Shown here: piece by piece, positions 1-8,531 of the stretch | Layout: the number at the start of each line of letters is the position of its first letter | Numbering within the stretch: position 1 is the stretch's first letter | Assembly: GCA_910577325.1 (NCBI GenBank) | Contig: CAJTMR010000002.1 | Span: forward strand, 1 to 64,000 | Direction: 5' to 3' | DNA length: 64,000 nucleotides | Source: an uncultured Parabacteroides sp. | GTDB taxonomy: Bacteria > Bacteroidota > Bacteroidia > Bacteroidales > Tannerellaceae | Program-made: the position numbers and the translations under genes | Notes under the pieces: generated by a model | Database searches by the model: none | What the model was told of the DNA's origin: nothing | Seen by the model: only the letters and a program-made list of their open reading frames with translations

Positions 1-177
1 TCTTTTGTCAAAAACAGCTTTTAAAGCCGCTTGAGACCCGGGTGTACCCACCACGTAGACCCGGGCGAGGGAGAGGTGCAGACCCGGGTCTATGCGAAGC
101 CCTGACGGGGATGTGGGGATGTTTATCCGCCGTGTCGGAGGTACTTTTATGCCCTGTTTTTGCATCTTTTTCGCCGA
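1..177. repeat. Non-coding interspersed repeat, element A (left copy)
   Basis: This stretch matches the reverse complement of 13257-13434 over about 177 bp; by eye roughly 85-90% of positions agree and the first 51 bases are identical. It contains three copies of GACCCGGG (around 35, 58 and 81), two of them within the self-complementary ACCCGGGT. Open frames across it are not conserved between the two copies, so it is probably non-coding. The window begins inside or at the edge of it. Neither a transposase nor a target duplication is visible. Confidence 0.8.
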
Positions 178-232
178 TTGCTCGTGTAGATATAAATGGC
201 ACATAGTTGTATATATGAATAGTCATCCAAAA

Positions 233-285
233 AGCATGATGGATATGTGATGGTAGAATGATCGTTGAAAACAGCAACTGTCATG
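233..285. repeat. Hairpin repeat, element B (left copy)
   Basis: The sequence resembles 13543-13595 in the same orientation, with about 75% agreement by eye. Both copies contain an imperfect dyad of the form ATGATnGTT-AAAAC-GC-ACTnTCAT. The dyad here is less perfect than the right-hand copy. It sits between element A and the 3' end of tamB, and could act as a transcript end for tamB, although no T-run follows it. Confidence 0.55.
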
Positions 286-349
286 TTTTAACGTATGTTG
301 ATTGACATGACAAGATACAGGAGTTCCGGTTCAAAAAAGAGTCGTGCTA

Positions 350-3300
350 TTAGAAATGCTTCGTGTGTGTACTGTCTGGAGTGATGGTCGGGGGAATCAA
401 AGGATGTTTTTTCCGACGGTGGAAGATATCGGAGAAACGGCTGAAATCTTTCTTATACATGATGCCTACTCCTTGTGTTGTCAGGGCTTGCTTCAGAATC
501 ATGTACATGTCATTGGTATGGTTGTAGGCCTTTAGGCGGATATCGCCGCTTGGTGTCAATAGGTATTCGAGGTCGAACTCGCCGATGAAGGCGTTCTTCT
601 GGTTGTTCACTATGCTGTTTTTGTATCCGAAATTGCCGTTGAAGATGAGGCGGTTGTTCAGCAATTGGCTTGATAGCAACATTTCTACTTCCGTATCTTC
701 GATACCATCTTGGCTGGTCCGTATGTTTGTGCCAAGCTGCACCTTGTCGGTGAAACTGTTCATGATGCTGGATATCTGTGAAGAGAGGGCGGATGAGGCT
801 ACCGCGCTGAAATCGTTCGATTTGTATTGTGCGTTATATTCAGGTGTATAGAATTTGTTTAAAACCAACAGATAGATGATTTGCCGGGTCATCATATCTT
901 CCGTATCAACCAGACTTCTGACTTGCCTTTGGAGTTCTTCGTTTGAACTGGGTAGTTCGAGGTCGAACGAGATGGTCGGGTTGCGCAGTACGCCGTCTAA
1001 CTTCAGTACGCAGTTGACCGGCGTGTTGCGCCGGGAACTTTCGTAGGTTAGGCTGGGGTCCAGATCCTGTATGTTGGCTGTCACATTGTAGATGGTATTT
1101 ATATTCATTGTTGCTTCGAAAGGATCTCCGCGGAAGTTGATGATGCTGCCGTCGCGTATCTTGAAGTTTTTGTGGATGAGTTGTTGTAGGCTGAAATTAT
1201 AGTTTCCCTGTACGATCCCAATGTTTCCATACATACGCAAATCGGTTTTTGTCCCGTATTGTATCTGAAGGCTTCCGTTGCAGTTTCCTGTTATTTTGTC
1301 GCCTGCGACTGGATCCATGATCAACTCGATATCGGCGTCCGGCGTGATATCGAGAAGGAAGTTCATACGCAATTCCGCCCCTTCATCTTCGTTTTTGAAG
1401 ATAAGAGGTTTGATGGAATCGGTTGGGCGGGTGAGTGCCATTTCCCGTAAATCCTTTTTATTTACAAAAGTAATGAAGTCATATTCTGCTGCAGAAGAAT
1501 TGTTCATGAAGTTAAGTTTGACGGATGTTTTGGGATCGCTTCGCATATTGATGTCGAAGTTGATTAATTGCTCGTTCCCTTTTATGGAGGCTGTTCCGGT
1601 TCCGAAGACGGTTCCGAATATCAGCGGATTTAGTTTTTGAGGTGCGTCGAATACTAACATCTTGTTAGTCTGGACTCCTACGTCGAAATTGACATTCTTG
1701 AAATGTTTGTGATTGACGGTCAGGTTTACTTTTGCCGGGTTGCCGAACTTGTCATGTACTGTTACGTTGCGTCCGATGATCGCTTCTGGTGTCAGGTGGA
1801 TGGAGTCGGAAAAAGTGTAGTAAGTGTTCAGATATTCGATACCCAAGCCGCCGTCAAGCACAAAGGCGTCCCCTTCTACATTCAACGCCTTGAAAGGTCC
1901 ATGTAGATGGATATTCCCGAATCCCCGTCCTCGCATGTTCTTGGCGATATTTTCGACGAAAGGGCGCAGGAAAGCCAAGTCCAGGTCATTGGCTCCGAAG
2001 AAGAGGGAAAGACCTGCGTTTTTGCCGACCGGATAAATATAGCCGCTCACATCGGTCCAAGTCGTATCATTCTTGTAAATGCTGCCTAACATCATGATGC
2101 CTTTTTGCTGGTCGTCCCATTCACTGAACAGGTTGAGGCGACCTAATGGAACCTGGTTGAACGAGAAGTTTTGTACTTCAAGGTCGGTGTTTAGCATTCG
2201 GCTTCCATACAAGTCGGTGATGTTGAAAGTGCCGGTAGCTTTTCCGGCGAATTGGAGCACCGGGATATTCAGTATGTCGAAGATATAGCTTAGCTCGATC
2301 TGTTTCAAATCCAGTAATAACGTGTCGGTTGGGTCTTTCGACACCGTCCCTTCCATTTGGAGATATTCGGAGCCTTTGGAGATAGAGAAGTTTTGTATTC
2401 CTATCTTACCGTCCGCAAGGGTTATAGCCGAAGGAGCGATATGCCAGATGGAGTCGTTCAATATCAGCGGGCTCTCGTGCAGCAAGATTTCCGTTCGCAA
2501 TTTGGCCGATCCTTTTTCTTGCTTTTCTTCGATGAAAAAGGTGGAGGCTGAGAGGTCCGCTTTAAACAAGCGTTCTTTGTTGTTCGCCCAACCGATTTGT
2601 GTTTGTATCTGGTTGTCTTTGGCATTTATTTTCAGATTCATATAGTTGCGTAATCCTTTGGCATTGTAGTTAGTGGCCTTGAGTTTCAAATTAACCATGT
2701 CTTCGGGATTGTCGCAGGTCAGGTAGCCGGACTCGAACATGGACTTGCCGATGTTGAACTTTGGCAAGTAGGCTTCGAGGCGGAAACGGTTGTACTGGTT
2801 ATTGTAATGTCCTGTGATACGTGCTTGATTCAGCATCGTAATAGGTAGTTTGAGGGTGTTGGATATGGCTTCCGTATTTTCGATAGTCAACAAGAGAGAG
2901 AAGTTGTTTTCCATCACTTTCTGCTTTTTTTGCGTGACGTTGACCAGAGCCGGGACATATCCTTTTAGTGTTTGCATAAAACTGGGGACGATCGTCGTGA
3001 AGGAGTAGGCTCCTGTCACTTCGCCGTTCAGGATGTCGGAGGTAATGCTTAGGTGGCGGTCCAGCGAATGGCCAGTGGCTTCCACTTTTAACTTTTTTAG
3101 GAAAAAGCTGTCTGGTTTGGTCGTGAATAAAAGGCTGTCGAGCGTAATGCTCCCTTCCAGGTTGTCGATATTGTTTCCCGTGAAGTCGGCATTCAGCGAG
3201 CAGGAGATGTCTGGAGCCTCGTATTTATTCGTCAGATGGAGATTGTCCGGCCGGAAATTTTTCAGACGTGAGGTGAAGTTGAACATTGAATTTTGGCCCT

Positions 3301-4900
3301 CATGGAGGAACAAGCCTTCAGCATACAGTTTGCCGTTCGGGTCATCGATATCCAGTACGCCGTTGAACCCGTTTTTCTTGAAGTTACCAGAGATGAGTAT
3401 GTTCTCGTATTTGTAGCCTTTGTATTCGAATTCGTCTATATTCGCTTTGATATTACCCGAAAACGATCCGTTGGCAGGCCGGTGCGTGTCCAGTTTGATA
3501 TCCAATTTGGCTTTCCCATACGGGTTGCCGTCAGGAAAGATTTTGTTCAGATGCAAGGTGGAAGTCGAGAGGTGGCCTCTCAAGTAGGCGGCGATGTCCT
3601 TCTCCTTGTCGCTACCGAAAATCAGGTCGGTTTGGACGGAACCGATTGCCGACGAGAATTTGCCGAATGCGACCAGATTGTCGAAAAAACCGGATATCTC
3701 TCCTGTGAAGTTAATCGTACCTAACTTGACGATCGCGTCCGGCAGTTTGACCGGGTGTTCGTTGAAGTTGTTTATCAAACCCGAAATGCCTTCGGTTGTG
3801 ATATACATTTTATTGACTTGCCCGAAGATATAAGTATCTTCCGGATGTGTGATCCCTTTCATCTCCATCTTGCCGACAAAAAGCATCTTATCACTGTATT
3901 TCAGTGTCAAACGTTTGAGGTCGATATTGTTTATATAGCCCGAAGCTTCAGCCGAAAGTTCGATGGTCTCCGAGAAATTACGGAATGCCGGGACGAAAGC
4001 GGAGAGGTCTTTCAAGCAGATTTGCGAAGATGCGATATTCAACTCGACGGGCGAATGATCCAGCAAATCGGCCGCACTAACAGCTTCTTTGGTGTGGATA
4101 TGGGCACGGTCTATTTTAAGGTCCGTTTCCGGTAGCTTGATTTCAAAGTTGTTAATGATCGCACTATCCTTGTTGGCCACGATGTTGAGTGACAATTTAT
4201 TCAGTGAAAGGCCTGAAGCCTCATCGAAACTTATCTTCTTGATGTTGGCATTGAGGCTGTCTTTGTTGAATGCTTTCATCGAGATCTTGGCACTTATATT
4301 CCGAAGATTGATATGTTTGGCATTGAACTTTCCAGGGGTAGTCGCTGCATTTTTCACATCGTAACGGAAGTTTCCGCGGCGTATTAGGATCGAGTTGAAG
4401 CGTAGGTCGATATTGGATTGCTTTTTTATCGTGTCTTTACTGGCGAAAGTGTCTATGATGAATTGTAGGTTCAGTTTGTCTGTCGGCGTTTCCTTGTTCA
4501 AGTTGACGGAGAAACCAAACAGGCGGACTGTAGAGAACACGATCCTGCCGTTCAGCAAAGGCAGAATTTCGAATCCCGCCGATACATGGTTGGCATCGAC
4601 CAAAACGGCCCCGTTCTGGTCTTCGAGATACAAATCTTCCAGTACCAAGCGGTTAAACCACTCAATATCCACGTTCCCGATCCGGACAGGTACGCCAAAC
4701 CGGTCGGATAACTCTTTCGTTGCTGTCTCCGTTACTTTTTGTTGCACATATGGAATGCGCAACAAGATAGCCGGAGTCACGTAGAATATCCAGAACAGGG
4801 TGAGCAGTGTGACGATTATGTATTTAAGTCCTTTGATGTCTTTACTATTATTTAAGCACAAAACTACAACAATATCCCGATAGATTTCGTTAATTTGCAC
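350..4900 (-). CDS. tamB: TamB-family translocation and assembly module protein
   Basis: The product is a 1516-residue AsmA/TamB-type bridge protein. A membrane anchor lies near residues 25-45, followed by a long repetitive beta-rich body and a C-terminal DUF490/TamB domain (about residues 1050-1500) with typical features such as YGTKTDLRMYGNIGIVQGNY and the VRSLVDTEDMMTRQ segment. Family members span the periplasm and help insert outer-membrane proteins or move phospholipids. The length is normal for Bacteroidetes homologues. The ATG at 4900 is only 18 bp from the divergent tsaD start, and a -7-like TAGTTTTG (4859-4866, minus strand) lies inside the first codons. The real start could therefore be a downstream non-ATG codon. 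The stop is followed by elements B and A. Confidence 0.9.
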   Translation of the reverse strand: MQINEIYRDIVVVLCLNNSKDIKGLKYIIVTLLTLFWIFYVTPAILLRIPYVQQKVTETATKELSDRFGVPVRIGNVDIEWFNRLVLEDLYLEDQNGAVLVDANHVSAGFEILPLLNGRIVFSTVRLFGFSVNLNKETPTDKLNLQFIIDTFASKDTIKKQSNIDLRFNSILIRRGNFRYDVKNAATTPGKFNAKHINLRNISAKISMKAFNKDSLNANIKKISFDEASGLSLNKLSLNIVANKDSAIINNFEIKLPETDLKIDRAHIHTKEAVSAADLLDHSPVELNIASSQICLKDLSAFVPAFRNFSETIELSAEASGYINNIDLKRLTLKYSDKMLFVGKMEMKGITHPEDTYIFGQVNKMYITTEGISGLINNFNEHPVKLPDAIVKLGTINFTGEISGFFDNLVAFGKFSSAIGSVQTDLIFGSDKEKDIAAYLRGHLSTSTLHLNKIFPDGNPYGKAKLDIKLDTHRPANGSFSGNIKANIDEFEYKGYKYENILISGNFKKNGFNGVLDIDDPNGKLYAEGLFLHEGQNSMFNFTSRLKNFRPDNLHLTNKYEAPDISCSLNADFTGNNIDNLEGSITLDSLLFTTKPDSFFLKKLKVEATGHSLDRHLSITSDILNGEVTGAYSFTTIVPSFMQTLKGYVPALVNVTQKKQKVMENNFSLLLTIENTEAISNTLKLPITMLNQARITGHYNNQYNRFRLEAYLPKFNIGKSMFESGYLTCDNPEDMVNLKLKATNYNAKGLRNYMNLKINAKDNQIQTQIGWANNKERLFKADLSASTFFIEEKQEKGSAKLRTEILLHESPLILNDSIWHIAPSAITLADGKIGIQNFSISKGSEYLQMEGTVSKDPTDTLLLDLKQIELSYIFDILNIPVLQFAGKATGTFNITDLYGSRMLNTDLEVQNFSFNQVPLGRLNLFSEWDDQQKGIMMLGSIYKNDTTWTDVSGYIYPVGKNAGLSLFFGANDLDLAFLRPFVENIAKNMRGRGFGNIHLHGPFKALNVEGDAFVLDGGLGIEYLNTYYTFSDSIHLTPEAIIGRNVTVHDKFGNPAKVNLTVNHKHFKNVNFDVGVQTNKMLVFDAPQKLNPLIFGTVFGTGTASIKGNEQLINFDINMRSDPKTSVKLNFMNNSSAAEYDFITFVNKKDLREMALTRPTDSIKPLIFKNEDEGAELRMNFLLDITPDADIELIMDPVAGDKITGNCNGSLQIQYGTKTDLRMYGNIGIVQGNYNFSLQQLIHKNFKIRDGSIINFRGDPFEATMNINTIYNVTANIQDLDPSLTYESSRRNTPVNCVLKLDGVLRNPTISFDLELPSSNEELQRQVRSLVDTEDMMTRQIIYLLVLNKFYTPEYNAQYKSNDFSAVASSALSSQISSIMNSFTDKVQLGTNIRTSQDGIEDTEVEMLLSSQLLNNRLIFNGNFGYKNSIVNNQKNAFIGEFDLEYLLTPSGDIRLKAYNHTNDMYMILKQALTTQGVGIMYKKDFSRFSDIFHRRKKHPLIPPTITPDSTHTKHF

Positions 4901-4918
4901 AAAAATTAAAGCGAAGAT

Positions 4919-5947
4919 ATGAGTGTGACAATATTAGGAATCGAATCATCGTGTGATGATACATCTTCCTCCGTAATACGTGATGGCGTAATGCTGTCGA
5001 ATGTAATTGCCAGCCAGGCTGTTCACGAAGCATACGGCGGCGTTGTTCCCGAACTGGCTTCCCGTGCACATCAACAGAACATTATCCCGGTGGTTGCCGA
5101 AGCGATCAAACGTGCTGGCATTGATAAATCCGAACTGAGTGCCGTAGCTTTTACTCGGGGGCCGGGTTTGATGGGGTCGTTGCTGGTCGGAATCTCCTTT
5201 GCCAAGGGCCTGGCAGCTTCGTTGGATATTCCAATGATCGAGGTCAACCACTTACAAGCGCACGTGTTGGCTCATTTTATCAAAGAGACACCTGAAGACG
5301 ATCATGCTCCTTCGTTTCCGTTCCTTTGTCTGTTGGTTTCGGGAGGAAACTCTCAGATCGTCAAGGTGAATGCTTACAACGACATGGAAGTGATCGGGCA
5401 GACGATTGATGATGCCGCCGGTGAAGCGTTCGACAAATGTGCGAAGGTGATGGGATTGGGGTATCCTGGTGGTCCTGTTGTGAACCGTCTTGCCAATGAA
5501 GGGAATCCGAAAGCTTTTACATTCAGCAAGCCGCATATTCCTGGTTATGACTATAGTTTCAGTGGATTGAAAACTTCTTTCCTTTATACCTTGCGTGACA
5601 AACTACGAGAAGATCCTGATTTCATCGAAAAGAAAAAGCATGATCTTTGTGCCTCTTTACAAGCGACGGTGATCGATATTCTGATGAACAAATTGCGACG
5701 GGCGGCGAAAGACATGAACATTAGGGAGGTTGCCGTTGCTGGTGGCGTATCAGCCAATTCCGGCTTGCGGGATGCTTTTCTCGACCATGCGAAGCGTTTC
5801 GGTTGGAAGGTACATATTCCGAAGTTCTCTTTTACGACAGATAATGCGGCGATGGTTGCCATAACGGGATATTATAAATATCTTGACAAGCAATTTTGCC
5901 CGATGGATGCCGCTCCCTTTGCGAGGGTAGAGATGAAACTAAGGTGA
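4919..5947 (+). CDS. tsaD: tRNA N6-adenosine threonylcarbamoyltransferase
   Basis: This 342-residue protein is the Kae1/TsaD catalytic subunit that transfers the threonylcarbamoyl group to A37 of ANN-decoding tRNAs, with TsaB and TsaE as partners. The ASKHA fold opens with ILGIESSCDDTS. The metal ligands H111 and H115 lie in HLQAH, and the DDAAGEAFDKCAKVMGLGYPGG block and TTDNAAM motif near the C-terminus are intact. Length matches the family. The start has the A-rich leader usual here. A weak -7-like TTAATTTG at 4890-4897 would place the promoter inside the first codons of divergent tamB. An 18-bp palindrome follows the stop by 10 bp. Confidence 0.97.
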   Translation: MSVTILGIESSCDDTSSSVIRDGVMLSNVIASQAVHEAYGGVVPELASRAHQQNIIPVVAEAIKRAGIDKSELSAVAFTRGPGLMGSLLVGISFAKGLAASLDIPMIEVNHLQAHVLAHFIKETPEDDHAPSFPFLCLLVSGGNSQIVKVNAYNDMEVIGQTIDDAAGEAFDKCAKVMGLGYPGGPVVNRLANEGNPKAFTFSKPHIPGYDYSFSGLKTSFLYTLRDKLREDPDFIEKKKHDLCASLQATVIDILMNKLRRAAKDMNIREVAVAGGVSANSGLRDAFLDHAKRFGWKVHIPKFSFTTDNAAMVAITGYYKYLDKQFCPMDAAPFARVEMKLR

Positions 5948-5957
5948 CGTGTTTGTC

Positions 5958-5975
5958 GTTTCATGGGCATGAAAC
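5958..5975. repeat. Short palindrome GTTTCATGGGCATGAAAC, copy 1
   Basis: Perfect 8-bp arms (GTTTCATG/CATGAAAC) flank a two-base centre. The palindrome lies 10 bp after the tsaD stop and 52 bp before cinA. A second copy with one arm mismatch lies at 39420-39437, also directly after a stop codon. No T-run follows, so it is not a standard terminator. Confidence 0.6.
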
Positions 5976-6027
5976 ACAAGTTCCTCTTAGGGAAACTTTT
6001 TGGGATGATAAGATAAGAAAAGTCAAA

Positions 6028-6492
6028 ATGAAGGTTGAAGAAGAAATAGGCGGGTTGCTTCGTTGCCGCCACCTAACGATGGGAACGGCTGAAAGTTGTA
6101 CCGGTGGATATATTGCACATCTGATTACGCGTGTGGCGGGCAGTTCCGATTACTTTTGCGGAGGGGTCGTTTCTTACGGCAATGGAGTGAAACATCATGT
6201 TTTAGGCGTTTCGGAAGAGAGTTTGGCGCAGTATGGGGCAGTCAGCCGTCCGGTCGTCGAACAGATGGCGTTGGGGGCGATCCGTGTGTTAGGTTGTGAC
6301 TGTGCAGTTGCCACTTCCGGCATTGCCGGTCCCGGTGGCGGTACGCCCGGAAAACCTGTCGGAACCGTTTGGATTGCCGCTGCCTTGAAAGACAGGGTTA
6401 TATCCGAGTGCTACCATTTCGGGACGGAACGTGAGGATAATATTCGGTTGGCGGCGGATACGGCTTTGAAAATGTTGAAGCAGTTGTTATAA
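6028..6492 (+). CDS. CinA C-terminal domain protein (NMN amidohydrolase family)
   Basis: This 154-residue protein consists only of the CinA C-terminal (PncC-like) domain. That domain deamidates nicotinamide mononucleotide in pyridine nucleotide salvage in characterised members. The family motifs GTAESCTGG (about residues 19-27) and ATSGIAGPGGGTPGKPVGTV are present. I chose the ATG at 6028, which gives MKVEEEIG. The open frame reaches back to 5896, but that extension overlaps tsaD and the palindrome and looks non-coding. The N-terminal MoaB-like half found in full-length CinA is absent, as in many species. It is probably cotranscribed with tsaD and converges with the minus-strand gene ending at 6509. 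Confidence 0.88.
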   Translation: MKVEEEIGGLLRCRHLTMGTAESCTGGYIAHLITRVAGSSDYFCGGVVSYGNGVKHHVLGVSEESLAQYGAVSRPVVEQMALGAIRVLGCDCAVATSGIAGPGGGTPGKPVGTVWIAAALKDRVISECYHFGTEREDNIRLAADTALKMLKQLL

Positions 6493-6508
6493 AATTATTT
6501 CCCGTTGT

Positions 6509-7408
6509 CTATTGGTCTTTAGGGATGAAACATCCTGTGTAAAACACCCGTTTATTTTCCCGTATCGTTTGGTTGGAAACTTTGAATTGTGGAAAGGCCT
6601 GCTCCAGCCGTAGTGCTAATGTGTCGCCTAAGGATGTATATAAACTGTCGGGAATTGAGTTATAAGAGATGTTGCCGAAATAGCAAAGATGATTTTCATT
6701 CATGAAGAGGTCGGCGCCTAACCAGCCTTTTCGGATACGCCACTCGGTCGAATCGGAGAGGGAGACGTAGAGGTTGATACTGTCCGATTCGACCATCAGG
6801 TTCAATGGGGCGTTTTTGTCGAAAGACTTGCGCAGGCGGTCTTGGTCTGGAAGCAGGTAACATTGTTGGTTCCGTTGGATTCGGGCTACTTCTTCGAGCA
6901 GTTTCTTGCTGTAACTTGCTACCCATACCCCATCATGTTGGTAATAACCGAAAAAACGGTTTCCTGCATCCGGATAGTAGGTGAAAGTGATGTCTTCTTT
7001 TTTTTGCCTTTGTGGGGCGAACGTGCCGAAAGCCTTCTGTAATGTGTTCTTCTCTATCCGGCTGCCGAGGCTGTTCCCCGCTTGTGCGTAAAAAACAATT
7101 CCCTGCGAATGAAAAGAAAGAAGCAGCCGCGAGAGATTCTGGTTGTTTTTAATGATGGAAAGATATATGTCCGGAATTTCCGAAGCGAAAGCATCCCGTT
7201 CTGGTTTGCGAGATAAAATATATTTGGTGAAAGCGGTGGGGCGGTTTATGCTCAGGATCGCATCCGATGCTGGGGCCACTAAGGTGTACAAATCAGTCCG
7301 CATCACCTCTTTCTCTTTTTGCATATTGCCTAAAAAGAACCAGACTGCCGCCAGTGCAGCGAGAGCAGCTATAACGAATGTCACTATTTCCCGCTTGTCA
7401 GCTTTCAT
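6509..7408 (-). CDS. Membrane-anchored hypothetical protein
   Basis: I do not recognise a named family for this 299-residue protein. One N-terminal transmembrane helix (about residues 8-27, IVTFVIAALAALAAVWFFLG) is followed by a soluble, probably periplasmic domain without obvious catalytic motifs. It starts 6 bp after the nth stop, so it is most likely translated from the pheS-crcB-nth transcript. Its function cannot be assigned from sequence. The overall form resembles uncharacterised Bacteroidales proteins of the DUF4836 type, but I see no diagnostic motif. Confidence 0.8.
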   Translation of the reverse strand: MKADKREIVTFVIAALAALAAVWFFLGNMQKEKEVMRTDLYTLVAPASDAILSINRPTAFTKYILSRKPERDAFASEIPDIYLSIIKNNQNLSRLLLSFHSQGIVFYAQAGNSLGSRIEKNTLQKAFGTFAPQRQKKEDITFTYYPDAGNRFFGYYQHDGVWVASYSKKLLEEVARIQRNQQCYLLPDQDRLRKSFDKNAPLNLMVESDSINLYVSLSDSTEWRIRKGWLGADLFMNENHLCYFGNISYNSIPDSLYTSLGDTLALRLEQAFPQFKVSNQTIRENKRVFYTGCFIPKDQ

Positions 7409-7414
7409 TGTGTG

Positions 7415-8059
7415 TTATGTTTTTTGTGGGCTAAGAAAATATTTGCACCAAGGTTTGAGACCACATGTTTTGCATTTGGGCTTGCGGGCGATACAGGTGT
7501 AACGTCCATGCAGGATCAGCCAGTGGTGAGCGGTTGGGATTTGATTCTCCGGGATATGCTTCACCAACTCCTTTTCTGTTTCCAATGGAGTTTTGCTGTT
7601 GTTCGTCAGGCCGATGCGGTTGGCTACGCGGAACACATGCGTGTCGACAGCCATTACAGGCTTGTTGTAGACGACCGAGGCAATCACGTTTGCCGTCTTT
7701 CGGCCTACGCCAGGCAATTTTTGTAACTCGTCGATATCGGATGGTACGACGCTGCCGAAATCTGACATCAGCATTTTCGCCATGCCGACTAAATGTTTTG
7801 ATTTATTGTTTGGATAAGAGACACTCCGGATATATTCAAAGATCACTTCTGGGGTAGAAGCGGCCATGACTTCAGGTGTAGGAAAATCCTGAAAGAGGGC
7901 GGGAGTAACCATATTAACCCGTTTGTCCGTGCATTGGGCAGACAGGATCACGGCGATAAGCAACTGGTATGGGTTATCGTAATGCAGTTCTGTTTCGGCG
8001 ATCGGTACATTCTCGTTGAACCAGTTTAAAACTCCTTTATATCGTTCTTCTTTACGCAT
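7415..8059 (-). CDS. nth: Endonuclease III
   Basis: This is a 214-residue DNA glycosylase/AP lyase that removes oxidised pyrimidines in base-excision repair. The helix-hairpin-helix LPGVGRKTA carries catalytic Lys121, followed by catalytic Asp139 in VDTHVFRVANR. The C-terminal [4Fe-4S] loop has Cys189, Cys196, Cys199 and Cys205 in the standard C-x6-C-x2-C-x5-C spacing. The length equals that of the E. coli enzyme. It lies 3 bp downstream of crcB and 6 bp upstream of the anchored hypothetical, which suggests translation from a common mRNA. Confidence 0.97.
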   Translation of the reverse strand: MRKEERYKGVLNWFNENVPIAETELHYDNPYQLLIAVILSAQCTDKRVNMVTPALFQDFPTPEVMAASTPEVIFEYIRSVSYPNNKSKHLVGMAKMLMSDFGSVVPSDIDELQKLPGVGRKTANVIASVVYNKPVMAVDTHVFRVANRIGLTNNSKTPLETEKELVKHIPENQIPTAHHWLILHGRYTCIARKPKCKTCGLKPWCKYFLSPQKT

Positions 8060-8062
8060 ATC

Positions 8063-8455
8063 TTATTTTATTAGTGACATGACATTTTTTCCAAGGAGCA
8101 GTCCTAAGAATACGGCTGACAATCCTAATATATTACTGGCGAGCAAATTAAAGAGTGCCAATTTATATTCGCCTGTTTTCATCAGTGATATCGTATCCAG
8201 TGTAAACGAAGAGAATGTAGTAAAACCTCCGAACATTCCGGTGAAGAGGAATACTCTTACGCTCGCAGAAAAATTGTAAGTTTCGGCTATGCTACAGCAG
8301 AATCCGATCAGAAAAGAGCCAATCACATTGACCGAAAGTATCCCGAAAGGGAAGGAGTGTAGCATCAGACGCTGTACCCACGTGGAAATTCCGAAGCGGA
8401 ATACCGTGCCGATCGCCCCTCCTGTTATAAGCAGTAAAACCTTTGTCATAACCAT
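8063..8455 (-). CDS. crcB: Fluoride ion channel CrcB/Fluc
   Basis: This 130-residue four-helix membrane protein forms dual-topology dimers that export fluoride. The family signatures are visible: GGAIGTVFRFG near residue 12, Asn43 in VNVIGSF, and GGFTTFSSF (residues 76-84), which holds the sodium site and the phenylalanine ladder. No fluoride riboswitch is evident in the 76 bp upstream. That gap contains only a GC-rich hairpin, so expression is probably driven with pheS. Confidence 0.95.
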   Translation of the reverse strand: MVMTKVLLLITGGAIGTVFRFGISTWVQRLMLHSFPFGILSVNVIGSFLIGFCCSIAETYNFSASVRVFLFTGMFGGFTTFSSFTLDTISLMKTGEYKLALFNLLASNILGLSAVFLGLLLGKNVMSLIK

Positions 8456-8474
8456 TTACATTTTTAGTGTGTTT

Positions 8475-8503
8475 TTCCCCGGGCTGGTTAAGGACCCGGG
8501 GAA
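8475..8503. other. GC-rich 9-bp hairpin between pheS and crcB
   Basis: Perfect 9-bp arms (TTCCCCGGG/CCCGGGGAA) surround an 11-base loop. On the minus strand the stem is followed by AAAAACAC rather than T residues, so it does not look like an intrinsic terminator. It may be a processing or stability element in the pheS-crcB mRNA. The GACCCGGG core also occurs in element A, though this may be chance. Confidence 0.5.
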
Positions 8504-8531
8504 GATGGTAAATGATTTAGGTTCTCAACTA

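Noticed and set aside
8..277. 89-codon minus-strand open frame in the left repeat.
   Set aside because: It is not conserved in the right repeat copy, is Pro/Arg-rich in an unlikely way and lacks an identifiable domain.
5896..6027. Upstream extension of the CinA-domain frame.
   Set aside because: It overlaps the tsaD end and the palindrome, and the residues do not resemble a CinA N-terminus.
8475..8503. GC-rich hairpin considered as the pheS terminator.
   Set aside because: It is followed by A residues rather than T residues on the pheS strand, and the crcB-nth genes downstream appear to depend on read-through.
8456..8531. Fluoride riboswitch upstream of crcB.
   Set aside because: The 76-bp gap contains only the simple hairpin and lacks the conserved fluoride-aptamer core as I know it.
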